From Opitutaceae bacterium (GTDB lineage Bacteria; Verrucomicrobiota; Verrucomicrobiia; Opitutales; Opitutaceae): DNA of 64,000 bases. Position numbers and translations under genes: made by a program. The notes beneath the pieces are model-generated. The model saw only the letters and a list, made by a program, of their open reading frames with translations, was not told the origin of the DNA and searched no databases. Positions 1-10,500 of this stretch are shown in pieces. Each line of letters begins with the position of its first letter. Positions within the stretch are counted from its first letter, which is position 1. The stretch covers positions 62,001 to 126,000 of the forward strand of contig JANQRT010000072.1 in the NCBI GenBank assembly GCA_028284385.1. Direction: 5' to 3'.

Positions 1-168
1 GCCCATGCGATTCTTAAACAATGTCGCTTCGAATGTTTCATTCCGGATTTCATATAGGGGTTACCAGACTCGATCCGCAGGCAACGTTAGCTAAGTTACT
101 TTGACTGTCTAATACTTTTGCAGGCCTAGCAGAGAAGGGCGCTAAGCCTCCCTACCCTAAACAAAAGC
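1..168. other. left edge, no gene recognised
   Basis: This stretch lies downstream of valS, which is read leftward and ends at 169. All three rightward frames hit a stop within about 110 bases, and none gives a recognisable protein tail. I see no tRNA-like cloverleaf and no hairpin with a T-run on either strand. It may contain the last codons of a rightward gene that begins outside the window, but nothing supports that. Confidence 0.3.
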
Positions 169-2904
169 TTACAGACTCTGCAGCAGTCGCTGGATTTCGT
201 CGCGTTTAGCTACCGTTTCGGCGAGCTGCTTTTTGGCGCCTTCTACGACTTGCGGCGGAGCCTTGCTGATGAAGCTTTCGTTGTTCAGCTTTCCTTCGCC
301 AGCCGCGATGGCCTTGCCAAGCTTGGCTAGCTCTTTGCTCAAGCGTTCCTTTTCCGCTTCGACGTCGATCGCGCTGGCTAGATCGAGGTAAACGGTACCC
401 AGAGCGGAAACGGATCCCGGAGCGTTTTCCACCGAATCCAGAAAAGCGATACTTTCCGCTCCGGCGAGCTTCTTGATCGTATCCAAATTTTCCTCAACCA
501 CCCTTTGGGCTTGGGCATCGGCCGCCGTAATTATGAGAGAAACGTCTCTTTTGGAAGCCACATTGTATTCCGCTTTGATGGCCCTAGCCTTGGTGATCAG
601 CTCCTTCACCTGGTCGATGTGCATAACAGCCGCCTTATCAAGGGATGCTCCGGCTTTAGCCAGACTGGCCTCGATGCCTTCAGAGGACAGAAGCGTGGTT
701 TGCATAAGAAAGGAATCTTTTTGCCCAAAGCCCATGGCAGCCCAAAGCTCCTCGGTAATATGAGGCATGATCGGGTGCAATAGTTGTAATGATTGTCTCA
801 GTACGAAATCTTGAACGGCTAGACAATTAGCCTTCAGAGAATCGTCATTCAACTTGGACTTGGAAGCCTCGACATACCAATCGCAGAAGTCGCCCCAAAC
901 GAAATTGAGCAAAGTGTGAGTGAGTTGACTCAGTTCGTAATCCTGGAAGAGACGCTCCACCCTCTTCGTCGTCTCGATGGTTCTCGCCAGTATCCAATGA
1001 TCGAATGCATCGCATTTGGCGAAATCGATTTGCCCGATGATCGCTTCCTGCGAACCCGTGTTGTCACCTGAGGCGCCGTCTGAACTCATCTGCCGGAAGC
1101 GGCAGGCGTTCCACAGCTTGTTGCAGAAGTTGCGGCCGATCTCCACCCTTTCATTGCTGAAGAGAATGTCCGACCCTTTCGGCGCGATATTCATGATGCC
1201 GAAACGCAAGCCATCCGCCCCATAGGTATCGATCAAATCAAGAGGGTCTGGAGAATTGCCGAGCGATTTCGACATCTTGCGACCCTGCAGATCGCGAATC
1301 ATGCCCGTGAAATAGACGTTTTTGAACGGTATCCGTTCTTCAATGTCATCGTCGGTCAGCTCCTTTTTCTCATCGCCCATGAACTCGAGCCCGGCGATAA
1401 TCATGCGAGCCACCCAGAAGAAGATGATGTCCGGACCGGTCACCAGATCGTCGGTCGGATAAAAGTATTCCAGTTCCTTGCGAACCTTCTCGTCATCAGA
1501 AGGCCAGCCTAATGTGGCAAAGGGCCACAGCCAAGAGGAAGCCCATGTATCCAAAACATCCTCCTCCTGCTCCCAGTTCTCGGGATCTGCAGGACCCTCA
1601 ACCGAAACGTGCACATTGGCCGGGTCATTGCGATCCGCTCCCTTCTTGTACCAGACCGGCAGACGCTGACCCCACCAAAGCTGGCGACTGATAGCCCAAT
1701 CGCGGATATTGTTCAACCAATGAAGATAGACCTTTTCCCAGCGCTCGGGATGGAATTTGACGATCCCTTTCTCGACCGCTCGCTTGGCTTCCTCGATTTT
1801 TGGATACTTCATCCACCATTGATCAGTCAGGCGCGGCTCAATGGGAACCTTGCCCCGCTCGGAGAAGCCAACATTGTTCTCGTACTCCTCCGTTTTGATG
1901 AGCAGGCCTAGTTCCTCCAAACGCAAAGCGGCCTTTTTGCGCGCCTCGAAGCGATCCATCCCCTCAAACTCCTCGCCCGCCAAATGGTTCAGCGTACCGT
2001 CCTCGTTTAGAACATCAACGATGGGCAGATCGTGTCGCAGGCCAATCTCGTAGTCGACCTGGTCGTGAGCCGGGGTGACTTTCAAAGCGCCCGTACCGAA
2101 TTCGCGATCGACAGCCTCGTCGGCAATGATGGGAATTTCTTCACGAGGAAAAGGTCGCCAGACCTTCTTTCCCACCAGATCCTTGTAGCGATCATCGTCC
2201 GGATGCACCGCTACCGCCGTGTCGCCCATGATCGTTTCCGGACGTGTAGTTGAAATTTGGAGAAATTCGCCAGGACTATCGACCAGTTCGTATCGCATGG
2301 TCCAGAAGTGTCCCTTCTGTGGCGTCATGATGACTTCCTCGTCGCTCAAAGCGGTCTTACTGACCGGGCACCACTTCGTCATGTAGCGTCCACGATAAAT
2401 GTATCCACGTTTATACAACGCCACGAAGGCGTGCAGCACCGATTGCGTGTAGCGATCGTCCATGGTGAACACCTCGCGACGCCAGTCGCAGGACGTTCCC
2501 AGTGTGCGAAGCTGCTTGAAGATGATGCCGCCGTGCTCCTTGCTCCACTCCCAGCAGGTTTCGACGAACTTCTCCCGACCTAGATCGCGCTTGTCGACGC
2601 CTTTATCTCGAAGATGCTGCTCGACCTTTACCTGAGTAGCGATACTCGCATGGTCCGTTCCTGGCTGCCAAAGAGCATTTTTTCCCTGCTGCCTGGCTCG
2701 ACGCATGAGGATGTCTTGAATCGTATTATTCAATACGTGTCCCATTGTCAGAATGCCCGTCACATTCGGCGGCGGGATCATGATGGCGAAAGAGTCGTTC
2801 TCCTCGTCAACCTCGCCATCGAAGCAGCCATTGTCTTCCCAAGCCTGGTACCACTTGGCCTCAACACTTTTAGGATCGTAGCTCTGATTCAATTCGGTTG
2901 CCAT
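169..2904 (-). CDS. valS: valyl-tRNA synthetase
   Basis: Class I aminoacyl-tRNA synthetase that charges tRNA-Val with valine in the cytoplasm and edits misacylated threonine. The 911-residue length is normal for ValRS. The N-terminal catalytic signature PPPNVTGILTMGHVLN holds the HIGH-type motif (here MGHV, near residue 54), and GRKMSKSLGNSPDP is the KMSKS loop. The CP1 editing region contains TTRPETIMGDTAVAVHP. WWGQRLPVWY and GPDIIFFWVARM are family-typical blocks. The C-terminus ends in a charged coiled-coil arm (EAEKERLSKELAKLGKAIAA), as in bacterial ValRS. The start MATELNQSYDP fits the family. It is a single gene; the next gene on the same strand upstream is the PIN toxin, 115 bases away. 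Confidence 0.97.
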   Translation of the reverse strand: MATELNQSYDPKSVEAKWYQAWEDNGCFDGEVDEENDSFAIMIPPPNVTGILTMGHVLNNTIQDILMRRARQQGKNALWQPGTDHASIATQVKVEQHLRDKGVDKRDLGREKFVETCWEWSKEHGGIIFKQLRTLGTSCDWRREVFTMDDRYTQSVLHAFVALYKRGYIYRGRYMTKWCPVSKTALSDEEVIMTPQKGHFWTMRYELVDSPGEFLQISTTRPETIMGDTAVAVHPDDDRYKDLVGKKVWRPFPREEIPIIADEAVDREFGTGALKVTPAHDQVDYEIGLRHDLPIVDVLNEDGTLNHLAGEEFEGMDRFEARKKAALRLEELGLLIKTEEYENNVGFSERGKVPIEPRLTDQWWMKYPKIEEAKRAVEKGIVKFHPERWEKVYLHWLNNIRDWAISRQLWWGQRLPVWYKKGADRNDPANVHVSVEGPADPENWEQEEDVLDTWASSWLWPFATLGWPSDDEKVRKELEYFYPTDDLVTGPDIIFFWVARMIIAGLEFMGDEKKELTDDDIEERIPFKNVYFTGMIRDLQGRKMSKSLGNSPDPLDLIDTYGADGLRFGIMNIAPKGSDILFSNERVEIGRNFCNKLWNACRFRQMSSDGASGDNTGSQEAIIGQIDFAKCDAFDHWILARTIETTKRVERLFQDYELSQLTHTLLNFVWGDFCDWYVEASKSKLNDDSLKANCLAVQDFVLRQSLQLLHPIMPHITEELWAAMGFGQKDSFLMQTTLLSSEGIEASLAKAGASLDKAAVMHIDQVKELITKARAIKAEYNVASKRDVSLIITAADAQAQRVVEENLDTIKKLAGAESIAFLDSVENAPGSVSALGTVYLDLASAIDVEAEKERLSKELAKLGKAIAAGEGKLNNESFISKAPPQVVEGAKKQLAETVAKRDEIQRLLQSL

Positions 2905-3019
2905 CGCAAATTACTTCGTCTTCGAGAAAAGCGCCTAGCGATAAGCAGCCAACCTGGACATGACAAGAGGAATTCGACGCTTGCGAATCACTCGAAAAGT
3001 CAGATCGAAAACCTAAAGA

Positions 3020-3442
3020 TTACGATCCGGGAACCTGAGGAATGATGCGACGTCCCAAGCGTCGATATACGCTGAAATCGCTGTCCAAGGTCCACAACCT
3101 GCAATTGGTATAGATCTCTGTCATCCGCGTAATACAGGCATCTGCCAAGTCCATCGGCACATTCCGATATTTTTTCATTAAAGCCAGAATCGCCGAATGC
3201 TCTTCTCGCAAATCGAATCGAATATCCAGGACCTTTCGATCGAATAAGATCAGAAGTTTCTCCTGTCCTTCTGCGACATCGCGCAAAAGATGCATCGCCT
3301 CCGTAACGACGGGCTCGCACGTTATGAGTGGTGGACGCATGCGCTTGAACTGCCGCAAGCACCGCTCGTGATTGGCATCTCTTCTATTAAACAAAGCGAC
3401 AAGCGGCCCTGTATCGACAATCAGTATTTCACTTCCTGCCAA
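3020..3442 (-). CDS. PIN-domain toxin (VapC-like)
   Basis: 140-residue single-domain protein of the PIN ribonuclease fold. The metal-binding acidic residues are all present: D10 in IVDTG, E48 in VVTEAM, D98 and D101 in MDLADA, and D120/D122 in TLDSDF. PIN toxins of VapBC modules cleave specific RNAs when released from their antitoxin. Its start overlaps the end of the ribbon-helix-helix gene at 3429-3680 by 14 bases, the usual antitoxin-then-toxin arrangement with coupled translation. The target RNA cannot be told from sequence. An alternative is a stand-alone PIN nuclease of RNA metabolism, but the paired small DNA-binding gene argues for toxin-antitoxin. Confidence 0.85.
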   Translation of the reverse strand: MAGSEILIVDTGPLVALFNRRDANHERCLRQFKRMRPPLITCEPVVTEAMHLLRDVAEGQEKLLILFDRKVLDIRFDLREEHSAILALMKKYRNVPMDLADACITRMTEIYTNCRLWTLDSDFSVYRRLGRRIIPQVPGS

Positions 3443-3680
3443 GACTCTTCAGGTAGTTTTTATTAGTGGAAAGATCTCCAGGCCCCTCGCCCAAATTGGC
3501 AAACAGATCCTCGCATTTAGCAAAACATGTCGACACATCAGAGCGTTCATTTTCCTCGTCAAGTATCCGCTCTAAACTATCGCGAAGCAGCTGCGAAGGC
3601 GTTGTTTTTCGTTGTTTCGCTATTCGCCTAAGCCGAGCTTTCAGTTGCTCTTGAACCTTGATCGACAACGTTGACTGCAT
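3429..3680 (-). CDS. ribbon-helix-helix antitoxin (VapB-like)
   Basis: About 83 residues from the internal Met at 3680 (MQSTLSIKVQEQLKARLRR). An upstream in-frame Met at 3722 would add 14 residues of no recognisable character. The N-terminal pattern (a short strand STLSIKV, then helices with KTTPSQLLRDSLERIL) is that of MetJ/Arc/CopG-type ribbon-helix-helix proteins, which bind operator DNA as dimers. The C-terminal half (DLFANLGEGPGDLS onward) would be the toxin-wrapping tail. Such proteins neutralise the PIN toxin and autorepress the operon. The assignment rests on size, fold pattern and the overlapping PIN gene. I see no clear Shine-Dalgarno site at either start. Confidence 0.75.
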   Translation of the reverse strand: MQSTLSIKVQEQLKARLRRIAKQRKTTPSQLLRDSLERILDEENERSDVSTCFAKCEDLFANLGEGPGDLSTNKNYLKSLGRK

Positions 3681-3767
3681 AGAATTGGAGGTAGACCATT
3701 TCTGGCAAATGTCAACTACCATGTGCCTTTTTGTAGAGCAAACTAATTCTTGCCGCCACGCCTCAGA

Positions 3768-3790
3768 GATGTCTTTTAGAAAAAGACATC
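3768..3790. repeat. perfect 10-bp inverted repeat, 3-base centre
   Basis: GATGTCTTTT at 3768-3777 and its exact reverse complement at 3781-3790 are separated by AGA. It lies 14 bases before the likely start (3805) of the Tat-signal isomerase gene and downstream of nothing transcribed toward it. It could be a repressor operator or an mRNA hairpin over the leader. No T-run of terminator type follows, so I do not call it a terminator. Confidence 0.4.
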
Positions 3791-3804
3791 AGCCCCCTGA
3801 AATT

Positions 3805-4689
3805 ATGGAAAACGAAATGCCCCGCCGGTCTGCCTTGAAGACTATCGCCAAAGGAGCCGCTGTGGCGGCAACCGCCTCTGCCTCGCACAAGACCATGGCC
3901 GCACACCACGAATCCGCCGAAACTTTGAAAGGAAACATTCGCCATTCCGTGTGCAAATGGTGCTACAAGGACTACACGCTCGACGAGCTTTGCGCGGCAG
4001 CAGCTCGCATCGGCATGGAATCCGTGGAGCTAGTCAATATCGACGAAGCCCCCACCTTGCGAAAACATGGCTTGACGAGCGCCCTTATCTGGGGAGTGCC
4101 AGGAGGTATCAAAAGCGGTCTTAATCGGTTGGAGAATCACGACGCGATCGTCGAGTATTTCGAACACACCACCCCTCGTGTGGCAGAAGCAGGCTACCCC
4201 AATATTATTTGCTTTTCCGGCAATCGCGAGGGCATGAGCGACGAGGAAGGACTGGAAAATTGCGCCATAGGCTTAAAACGAATAGCACCGATCGCAGAGA
4301 AGCATGGCGTGACTGTGGTCATGGAATTGCTCAACAGCCGGCATAACCACCCCGACTACATGTGCGATCATACGGAATGGGGCGTCGAACTGTGCCAACA
4401 GGTCGGCTCGGAGCGCTTCAAGCTGCTCTACGACATCTACCATATGCAGATTATGGAAGGCGACGTGATCCACCGGATACGCGAGTTTCAAGACTACATC
4501 GGGCACTATCACACCGGTGGCGTTCCTGGTCGCCACGAAATCGACGAAACGCAAGAGCTCTACTATCCGGCCATCATGCAGGCGATTTTGGATACAGGTT
4601 ATAAAGGATTCGTCGGCCAGGAATTCGTACCTGCCGGTCCCGACCCAATCGCTTCTCTAGAACAAGGCGTGCGGATTTGCGATGTGTAG
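3805..4689 (+). CDS. Tat-exported hydroxypyruvate isomerase-like TIM-barrel protein
   Basis: About 294 residues from Met 3805; Met 3817 (MPRRSALKTIAKG) is equally good because GGAAA precedes it. The frame is open back to 3658, but those 49 codons encode nothing signal-like. The N-terminus has a twin-arginine motif (PRRSALKTIAKGAAVAATA) followed by a small hydrophobic stretch, so the protein should be folded in the cytoplasm and exported. The rest is a xylose-isomerase-like TIM barrel of the Hyi/YgbM type: MESVELVNIDEAP, VMELLNSRHNHPD, LLYDIYHMQIMEGD (metal site), GHYHTGGVPGRHEID and FVGQEF. Family members isomerise hydroxypyruvate or small sugars; the real substrate is unknown. A sodium/solute symporter follows 85 bases downstream. 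Confidence 0.85.
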   Translation: MENEMPRRSALKTIAKGAAVAATASASHKTMAAHHESAETLKGNIRHSVCKWCYKDYTLDELCAAAARIGMESVELVNIDEAPTLRKHGLTSALIWGVPGGIKSGLNRLENHDAIVEYFEHTTPRVAEAGYPNIICFSGNREGMSDEEGLENCAIGLKRIAPIAEKHGVTVVMELLNSRHNHPDYMCDHTEWGVELCQQVGSERFKLLYDIYHMQIMEGDVIHRIREFQDYIGHYHTGGVPGRHEIDETQELYYPAIMQAILDTGYKGFVGQEFVPAGPDPIASLEQGVRICDV

Positions 4690-4774
4690 ATATACCATCA
4701 TCATCTTCCTCTTCTTCATCTTCTATCTCAAAACGCGACTAGCCGGAAGCTGACCTCTACTCTCTCCTCCAAAT

Positions 4775-6478
4775 ATGGGCACTTTGCTTTCATTCCTCTT
4801 CTTTACCGGCCTCGTCGGACTCATCACCTATCTCCGCACCCACAACGATAATCTTCACTCTACTAAGGGCTATTTTCTGGCGGGCAATAGCCTGAACGGA
4901 TGGGTGATCGCCGGTTCGTTGATGCTGACCAATTTGAGCGCCGCGAACTTCACCGGCATGACGGGCAATGTGTACGTAGGCAATCTCTCGCCTATCGCTT
5001 GGACGGTTACCGTCATTCCGCCATTGATCTACTACTGCTCCATCTTGCTGCCGACCTTCTTGCGAGGAGGCTTCGCCACCATTCCGGAGTTTCTCGAAGC
5101 TCGATTCAACAAGTCGACGCGGCGCTTGATCGCCATCATGTTTCTCTTCTCCTACATCCTTAGCGGCATGCCCGTCGCTTTATATGGAGGATCAGTGGTC
5201 ATCGACCGGCTCTTCGACATAACCAATACCACTGGATTAAGCCAAGTAACGGTAATTTGGATACTCGTCTGGTCGCTGGGAATCATCGGGGCAATCTATG
5301 CTCTATTTGGAGGACTCAAAGGGGTGGCCATTTCCGATACGCTCAACGGAATCGGACTGCTTGTCGGCGGAGCGATGGTTTTCATCATCGGAGTCTACAA
5401 GGTGGGCGATAACGATTTCCTAGCGGGCGTACAAACGATTCTAACGAAGAACACCGAAGTGCTGGACGCGGTGGGCGACGTAACGGATGGCATCCCCTTC
5501 TCGGTGCTCTTCACCGGCATGCTTATCCACAATCTCTTTTTCTGGAGCACAAACCAGTTTATCGTGCAGCGAACGCTGGGCGCCAGAAGCCTAAAGGAAG
5601 GCCAGAAGGGGGTGATGCTCGCGGCGTTCTTCAAAATCCTGAATGTCGGCTACATAGCCTTCCCCGGCATTATCGCCCTACACCTCTACGGAGCTAACCA
5701 ATTCGAAAACAAGGACTTTGTATACCCTACGCTGATACACGACATCATGCCCGGGGTCTTTGTCGGCTTCTTCGCAGCCGTTATTTTCGGAGCCGTTCTC
5801 AGCACCTTCAATTCGGTACTCAACAGCTCGGTAACCATTTTCGCTCTCGATGTCTACAAGCCGCTATTCGGCAAGAACATGAGCGACAACGAAATCATAC
5901 AGCGCTGTAAGCGAGTGGGAGTCGGAATGGCTATTGCGACTATGACTATCGCGCCGTTCATCATGTATTTTCCCGAAGGCATATTCACTTTTATGGTACA
6001 GGTAGATAGCCTTTTCGGAGCTCCGATATTCATGGTGTTGCTGCTGGCCTATTTTTCGAAGAACACGCCGCCGTTCGCGGTCAACCTTTGCCTAGGCCTC
6101 TTCGTCGTGACCTATGGGACGTTGATGTTCTACATACAACCGGAACTGCACTATCTTCACTACATGGCCATACTCTTCGTTCTTTTCGCCAGCCTGGCCT
6201 TGGTGATCGGAAAGTTCGCACCCTACAAAAAGAGTCTGCCGCAAAAAGAGAGTATCGAAGGGGTCGATACGACTCCATGGAAACGGATGAAATGGGTAAG
6301 CGTTTTGGCGGTCGTATGCATGATCGCGACCTATGTTCTCCTTTCTCCCCTAGGCCTTGTCGATTCCACGCGCGAAAAGACCATCGACTATTGGATCATC
6401 GCAGTGGGAAGCGTCATGGCAATCGTCGTGCTAGGCGTACCTGTATTGAGACAAGCTAGACAAAGAGGACGCCTGTAG
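4775..6478 (+). CDS. sodium:solute symporter (SSS family)
   Basis: 567-residue polytopic membrane protein with 13-14 hydrophobic segments. The N-terminal region (STKGYFLAGNSLNGWVIAGS, then LTNLSAANFTGMTG) is characteristic of the SSS family, whose members couple uptake of sugars, myo-inositol, amino acids or carboxylates to sodium. FFWSTNQFIVQRTLGARS and GAVLSTFNSVLNSS are further family blocks, the latter carrying the conserved sodium-site helix. The substrate is not readable from sequence, but the flanking TIM-barrel isomerases suggest a sugar or sugar acid. It is probably co-transcribed with the isomerase upstream. The next gene is convergent, 35 bases past the stop; no hairpin terminator is visible between them. 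Confidence 0.92.
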   Translation: MGTLLSFLFFTGLVGLITYLRTHNDNLHSTKGYFLAGNSLNGWVIAGSLMLTNLSAANFTGMTGNVYVGNLSPIAWTVTVIPPLIYYCSILLPTFLRGGFATIPEFLEARFNKSTRRLIAIMFLFSYILSGMPVALYGGSVVIDRLFDITNTTGLSQVTVIWILVWSLGIIGAIYALFGGLKGVAISDTLNGIGLLVGGAMVFIIGVYKVGDNDFLAGVQTILTKNTEVLDAVGDVTDGIPFSVLFTGMLIHNLFFWSTNQFIVQRTLGARSLKEGQKGVMLAAFFKILNVGYIAFPGIIALHLYGANQFENKDFVYPTLIHDIMPGVFVGFFAAVIFGAVLSTFNSVLNSSVTIFALDVYKPLFGKNMSDNEIIQRCKRVGVGMAIATMTIAPFIMYFPEGIFTFMVQVDSLFGAPIFMVLLLAYFSKNTPPFAVNLCLGLFVVTYGTLMFYIQPELHYLHYMAILFVLFASLALVIGKFAPYKKSLPQKESIEGVDTTPWKRMKWVSVLAVVCMIATYVLLSPLGLVDSTREKTIDYWIIAVGSVMAIVVLGVPVLRQARQRGRL

Positions 6479-6513
6479 GAAGAAGATGTCGAAGCAGAAG
6501 AAGCTAAGCCTTA

Positions 6514-7446
6514 TCAGGTAACTCCGCCTAGACGTTCCAAAAGCGTCTGAGTTGCCTTGATGCCTTCGACTGCTCCGATCTCCCTACCCTCGTATTCAAT
6601 GCCGATGTATCCAAGATATCCCGACGCCTTGACTAGGTTGAGGATACGCGGATAGTCGATTATGGTTTCATTGCCTTCAGCATCGAAATTGTAGGACTTG
6701 GCGCTCACGCCTTTGGCGAATGGCAGGAGCTCCTCCATTCCCATGTACCTGTCATAGTATTCTTTGGTCTTCTTGTTTATCCAGAAATTCCCAAAATCCG
6801 GCAAGGTGCCGCAGCGAGGATGATCCACCATTTTCATTACCCCGGCCAACCAAGCTCCGTTGCTGGATAAGCCGCCATGATTCTCTACAATCACATTGAT
6901 ACCAATGCTGTCTCCGTATTCAGAAAGCTTACGCAATCCGTCGGCAGCCAGTTTTTGCTGCTCTTCAAAGGTACCGGTTGAACCGGCGTTAACGCGAATC
7001 GAATGGCAGCCGAGTTCTTTAGCCGCGTCGGCCCACGGCTTATGATTGTCTACGGTTTGCTGGCGAGCGGCATCGTCAGGATCGCCAATGCGGCCCAGTC
7101 CATCGCACATGATGAGCAGACTATCTACTCCTTCACCATCAGCCCGCTTCTTCAAATCCGCCACCAGCTTATCGCTGAAGTTCTCCCGATAAAACTGATT
7201 TACGTATTCGATAGCCCTAATTCCAAAAAGCTCTCTGGAGATTTTAGCGAAATCCATGGCATCCCGCTCTCCCGAACGGAAGGAGCGATGAAGCGACCAT
7301 TGGGCAAGGGAAATGCGAAACCACTTTCCCTCTGGCAAGGCGGACTTTGCTTTAGCCATAGAAGGAAGTCCCGTGGCCATCAAGGCACCTGAACCGGCAA
7401 GGGTTTTAAGAAAATCGCGGCGAGTTTTGGAAATATTTATTCTCAT
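6514..7446 (-). CDS. Tat-exported sugar phosphate isomerase/epimerase-like protein
   Basis: 310 residues. The N-terminus carries a twin-arginine signal (KTRRDFLKTLAGSGALMATG) typical of PVC-group secreted TIM barrels. The mature part is an AP-endonuclease-2/xylose-isomerase-type barrel: GIRAIEYVNQFYRENF, HSIRVNAGSTG, NVIVENHGGLSSNGAW, HPRCGTLPDFGNFWI and YIGIEYEGREIGAVEG, with the acidic and histidine residues that usually bind a divalent metal. It differs clearly from the isomerase at 3805-4689, so the two are not recent duplicates. It diverges from the large dehydrogenase at 7561 across about 114 bases, which may hold both promoters. The substrate is unknown. Confidence 0.85.
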   Translation of the reverse strand: MRINISKTRRDFLKTLAGSGALMATGLPSMAKAKSALPEGKWFRISLAQWSLHRSFRSGERDAMDFAKISRELFGIRAIEYVNQFYRENFSDKLVADLKKRADGEGVDSLLIMCDGLGRIGDPDDAARQQTVDNHKPWADAAKELGCHSIRVNAGSTGTFEEQQKLAADGLRKLSEYGDSIGINVIVENHGGLSSNGAWLAGVMKMVDHPRCGTLPDFGNFWINKKTKEYYDRYMGMEELLPFAKGVSAKSYNFDAEGNETIIDYPRILNLVKASGYLGYIGIEYEGREIGAVEGIKATQTLLERLGGVT

Positions 7447-7560
7447 GTGTGAAATGCGGTAGAAGTGACGTTATGCAAAAATAGAGTATGGCATATTTCA
7501 ACCCCTCTCTTGATCTTGCTTATGAATAGACCTCAACTACTTTCAGGACAACCAAAAGCC

Positions 7561-10500
7561 ATGCGATTCGCTCACTTAGTTTTCATTACCCTGCTTTCGG
7601 CAAATCTCTCCCTCGCGGAGAAAATAGAGCTAAAGCCACCAGAAAGAGTGCCCGAACCGGAAAGCGAAGTCATTCCTGGAGAAGCGGAACTCGCCTTAAG
7701 CAATTTCGTTGTGCCTGAAGGATTTGAAGTATCGCTTTTCGCGGCGGAGCCGATGCTACTCAATCCGGTAGCCTTCACGCACGACGAACAGGGAAATATT
7801 TTCGTTTCGGAAACCCATCGCGCAGCCTCCAGCGTTTTGGATGTACGCCATTATCCAGAGATGCTGGAGCGGGATCTAGCATCCCGAAGTATTGAAGACC
7901 GCCTGCACATGATGCGCGATCTTTTCCGAGAACCGGAGAAGTTTGCCATCGAGAGTGAACTTGTTCGCAAAATTGAAGATACCGATGGCGATGGGAAAGC
8001 GGATAGATCAACCATCTTCGCCACTGGTTTCAACTCCGAGCTGGACGGCATCGCCTCGGGCGTCCTCGCCCGTAAAGGAAAGCTTTGGTTCACCAACATC
8101 CCTAGCTTGTGGCAGTTCGACGGAGCGAACGAGGATCAGGCTACATCTAGAAAGGAACTGCTACGCGGCTTCGGGATTCATTTCGGTTTCTATGGACACG
8201 ATCTCCATGGACTGGCTTGGGGGCCTGATGGTAAATTGTACTTTTCAATTGGAGACAGGGGAATCAATGTCGTCTCGCAAGAAGGCGAGCGCATTTTCGA
8301 TCCAGACCGAGGCGCGGTGTTCCGCTGCAATCCGGACGGATCGGAATTCGAGGTATTCGCCACGGGACTACGAAATCCTCAAGAACTGATTTTCGACGAA
8401 TTCGGGAATCTCTTCACCGGGGATAACGACTGCGACAATGGCGATCTGGAACGGCTGGTCCACATCGTGGAAGGCGGCGACAGCGGCTGGTCGGTCGGCC
8501 ATCAATATTCCCCTCTCGGCAGGGCTGGCATGTGGATGCTGGAAAATCTTTGGCAGCCGCGTCACGAAGGCCAGCCAGCGTACATTATACCGCCCATCTG
8601 CAATATCGAAGATGGCCCCTCCGGCGTTGCCTATTATCCTGGCACCGGTCTTTCGCCCGATTACAAAGGCCACATTTTCATTTGCCACTTCAAGGGCAGT
8701 CTAGCTCGAAGCGGCGTACAGACTTACACCATAAAACCCAAGGGAGCTACGTTCGATATCGTTGATTCGAAGCCCTTCCTGCAAAGAGCTCTGCCAACCG
8801 ATGTCGCATTCGGACCAGACGGCAAACTGTATTTCTCGGATTGGATCACAGGCTGGAGAAAACCGAAAAAGGGCCGTATTTTCACTATATCGCATCCAGA
8901 TTATAAGGACAGCGAAATCGTGAAGGAAACGCAACGGCTGATCTCGGAAGGCATGGAGGGTCGCGGCTTTCCGGAATTGACATCGCTAATGAGCCATCCC
9001 GATCAGCGCGTCCGCTTGGAAGCCCAATTTGAGCTAGCGGATCGAGGTAACGAAAGTATCGATACGTTGGCCAAAATAGCAAAAGACGGGAAGGCGGAAA
9101 CGCTCGCTCGAATTCACGCCATTTGGGGCCTTGGGCAGATCGCTCGCAACGACCGAACAGCGATACGGCAACTAAGGCCATTGCTGAATAATTCTGAAAG
9201 CGAGATCCGAGCCCAAAGCGCCAAGCTGATGGGAGACCTGACTGTTTCTAATCAGGACAAAAATCTGATCAGGCTTCTGAAGGACGAAGAGCCGCGGGTG
9301 CAGTTCTTCGCTGCTCAGAGCCTGGGAAAAATCGGACGCCCTTCGGCAGCGAAAAGCCTCATCGAATTGCTGCGGCAAAATAACGATTCGGATCACTACA
9401 TACGCCACGCGGCGGTGATGGGTCTCGTTGGTAGCGCAAACATCAATACATTGAAAAAGGCGGCCAAGGATTCCTCGCGAGCGGTTCGATTGGGAGTCCT
9501 CTTGACTATGCGTAGATTGGAAACGGCGGAGATTGCAGGCTTCCTAGCTGACGAGGATCCTGAGATCGTGGCCGAAGCGATTCGGGCAATCAACGATCTG
9601 CCGATCGACGACGCGATGCCGGAACTAGCGAGCTTGATTGATCAGCCCATTGCCAGCGATCTCATTTCCGGTCTAAGAATTATCAATGCTCAATTTCGAC
9701 TGGGAGGTAAGGAAAATGCAGAGGCGCTACTCAACTACGCTTCAGACGAAGAGAGACCGGAAAAGCTGAGGGCAGAAGCCCTTCATCTCCTTTCTACTTG
9801 GCCCAATCCTTTTCCGCGCGACCGAATTGCCGGGACCTACCGTCCGCTGGCAGCTCGCGATGCGGAAACCGTGGTGACCTTATTGAGAGATCAAGTCGAT
9901 CGCTTTCTATCGAGCAAGTCGGATGTCATTCAAGAAGCGGCTATCAAAGCGGTAGGAGAGCTATCGATCAAAGGATCTTCAGACGATTTGTATCATTATG
10001 TTGGCAACGAATCGATTTCCACTGGATCTCGTATCGCCGCTATGGAGACGCTAGATTCTCTGGGAGACGAGCGCCTTGCCGAGCTAGCCATGACCGCCAG
10101 CCAATCGACTAGCGAAAAACTGAGATTGGCGGCTCTTCCCATTCTTGCCAAACTATCGCCTGAGGAAGCCGCTCCTGCATTGCGGGATATTATCGATGGG
10201 GGTACCAACACTGAACTTCAAGCCGCATTCAAGGCATTGGGGCAGCTTGAAGGATCGACAGGCGACCAATTGATAGTGGAAAACTTGATACGACTCGAAA
10301 AAGATGAAGTACCGCCCGCCGCCCAGCTTGAGCTTCTGGAATCGGCCGAGAAGCGAAAAAGCGAAGAGGTCAAAGCCGCTCTAAAAACCAGAGACGAAAG
10401 ACTGTCTGCCACAGACAATCCAATTGAAGCCTACACGTTCGCTCTGGAAGGGGGAAGAGCCTCGCTGGGAAGGGACGTCTTTAACGATAATGCCATCATG

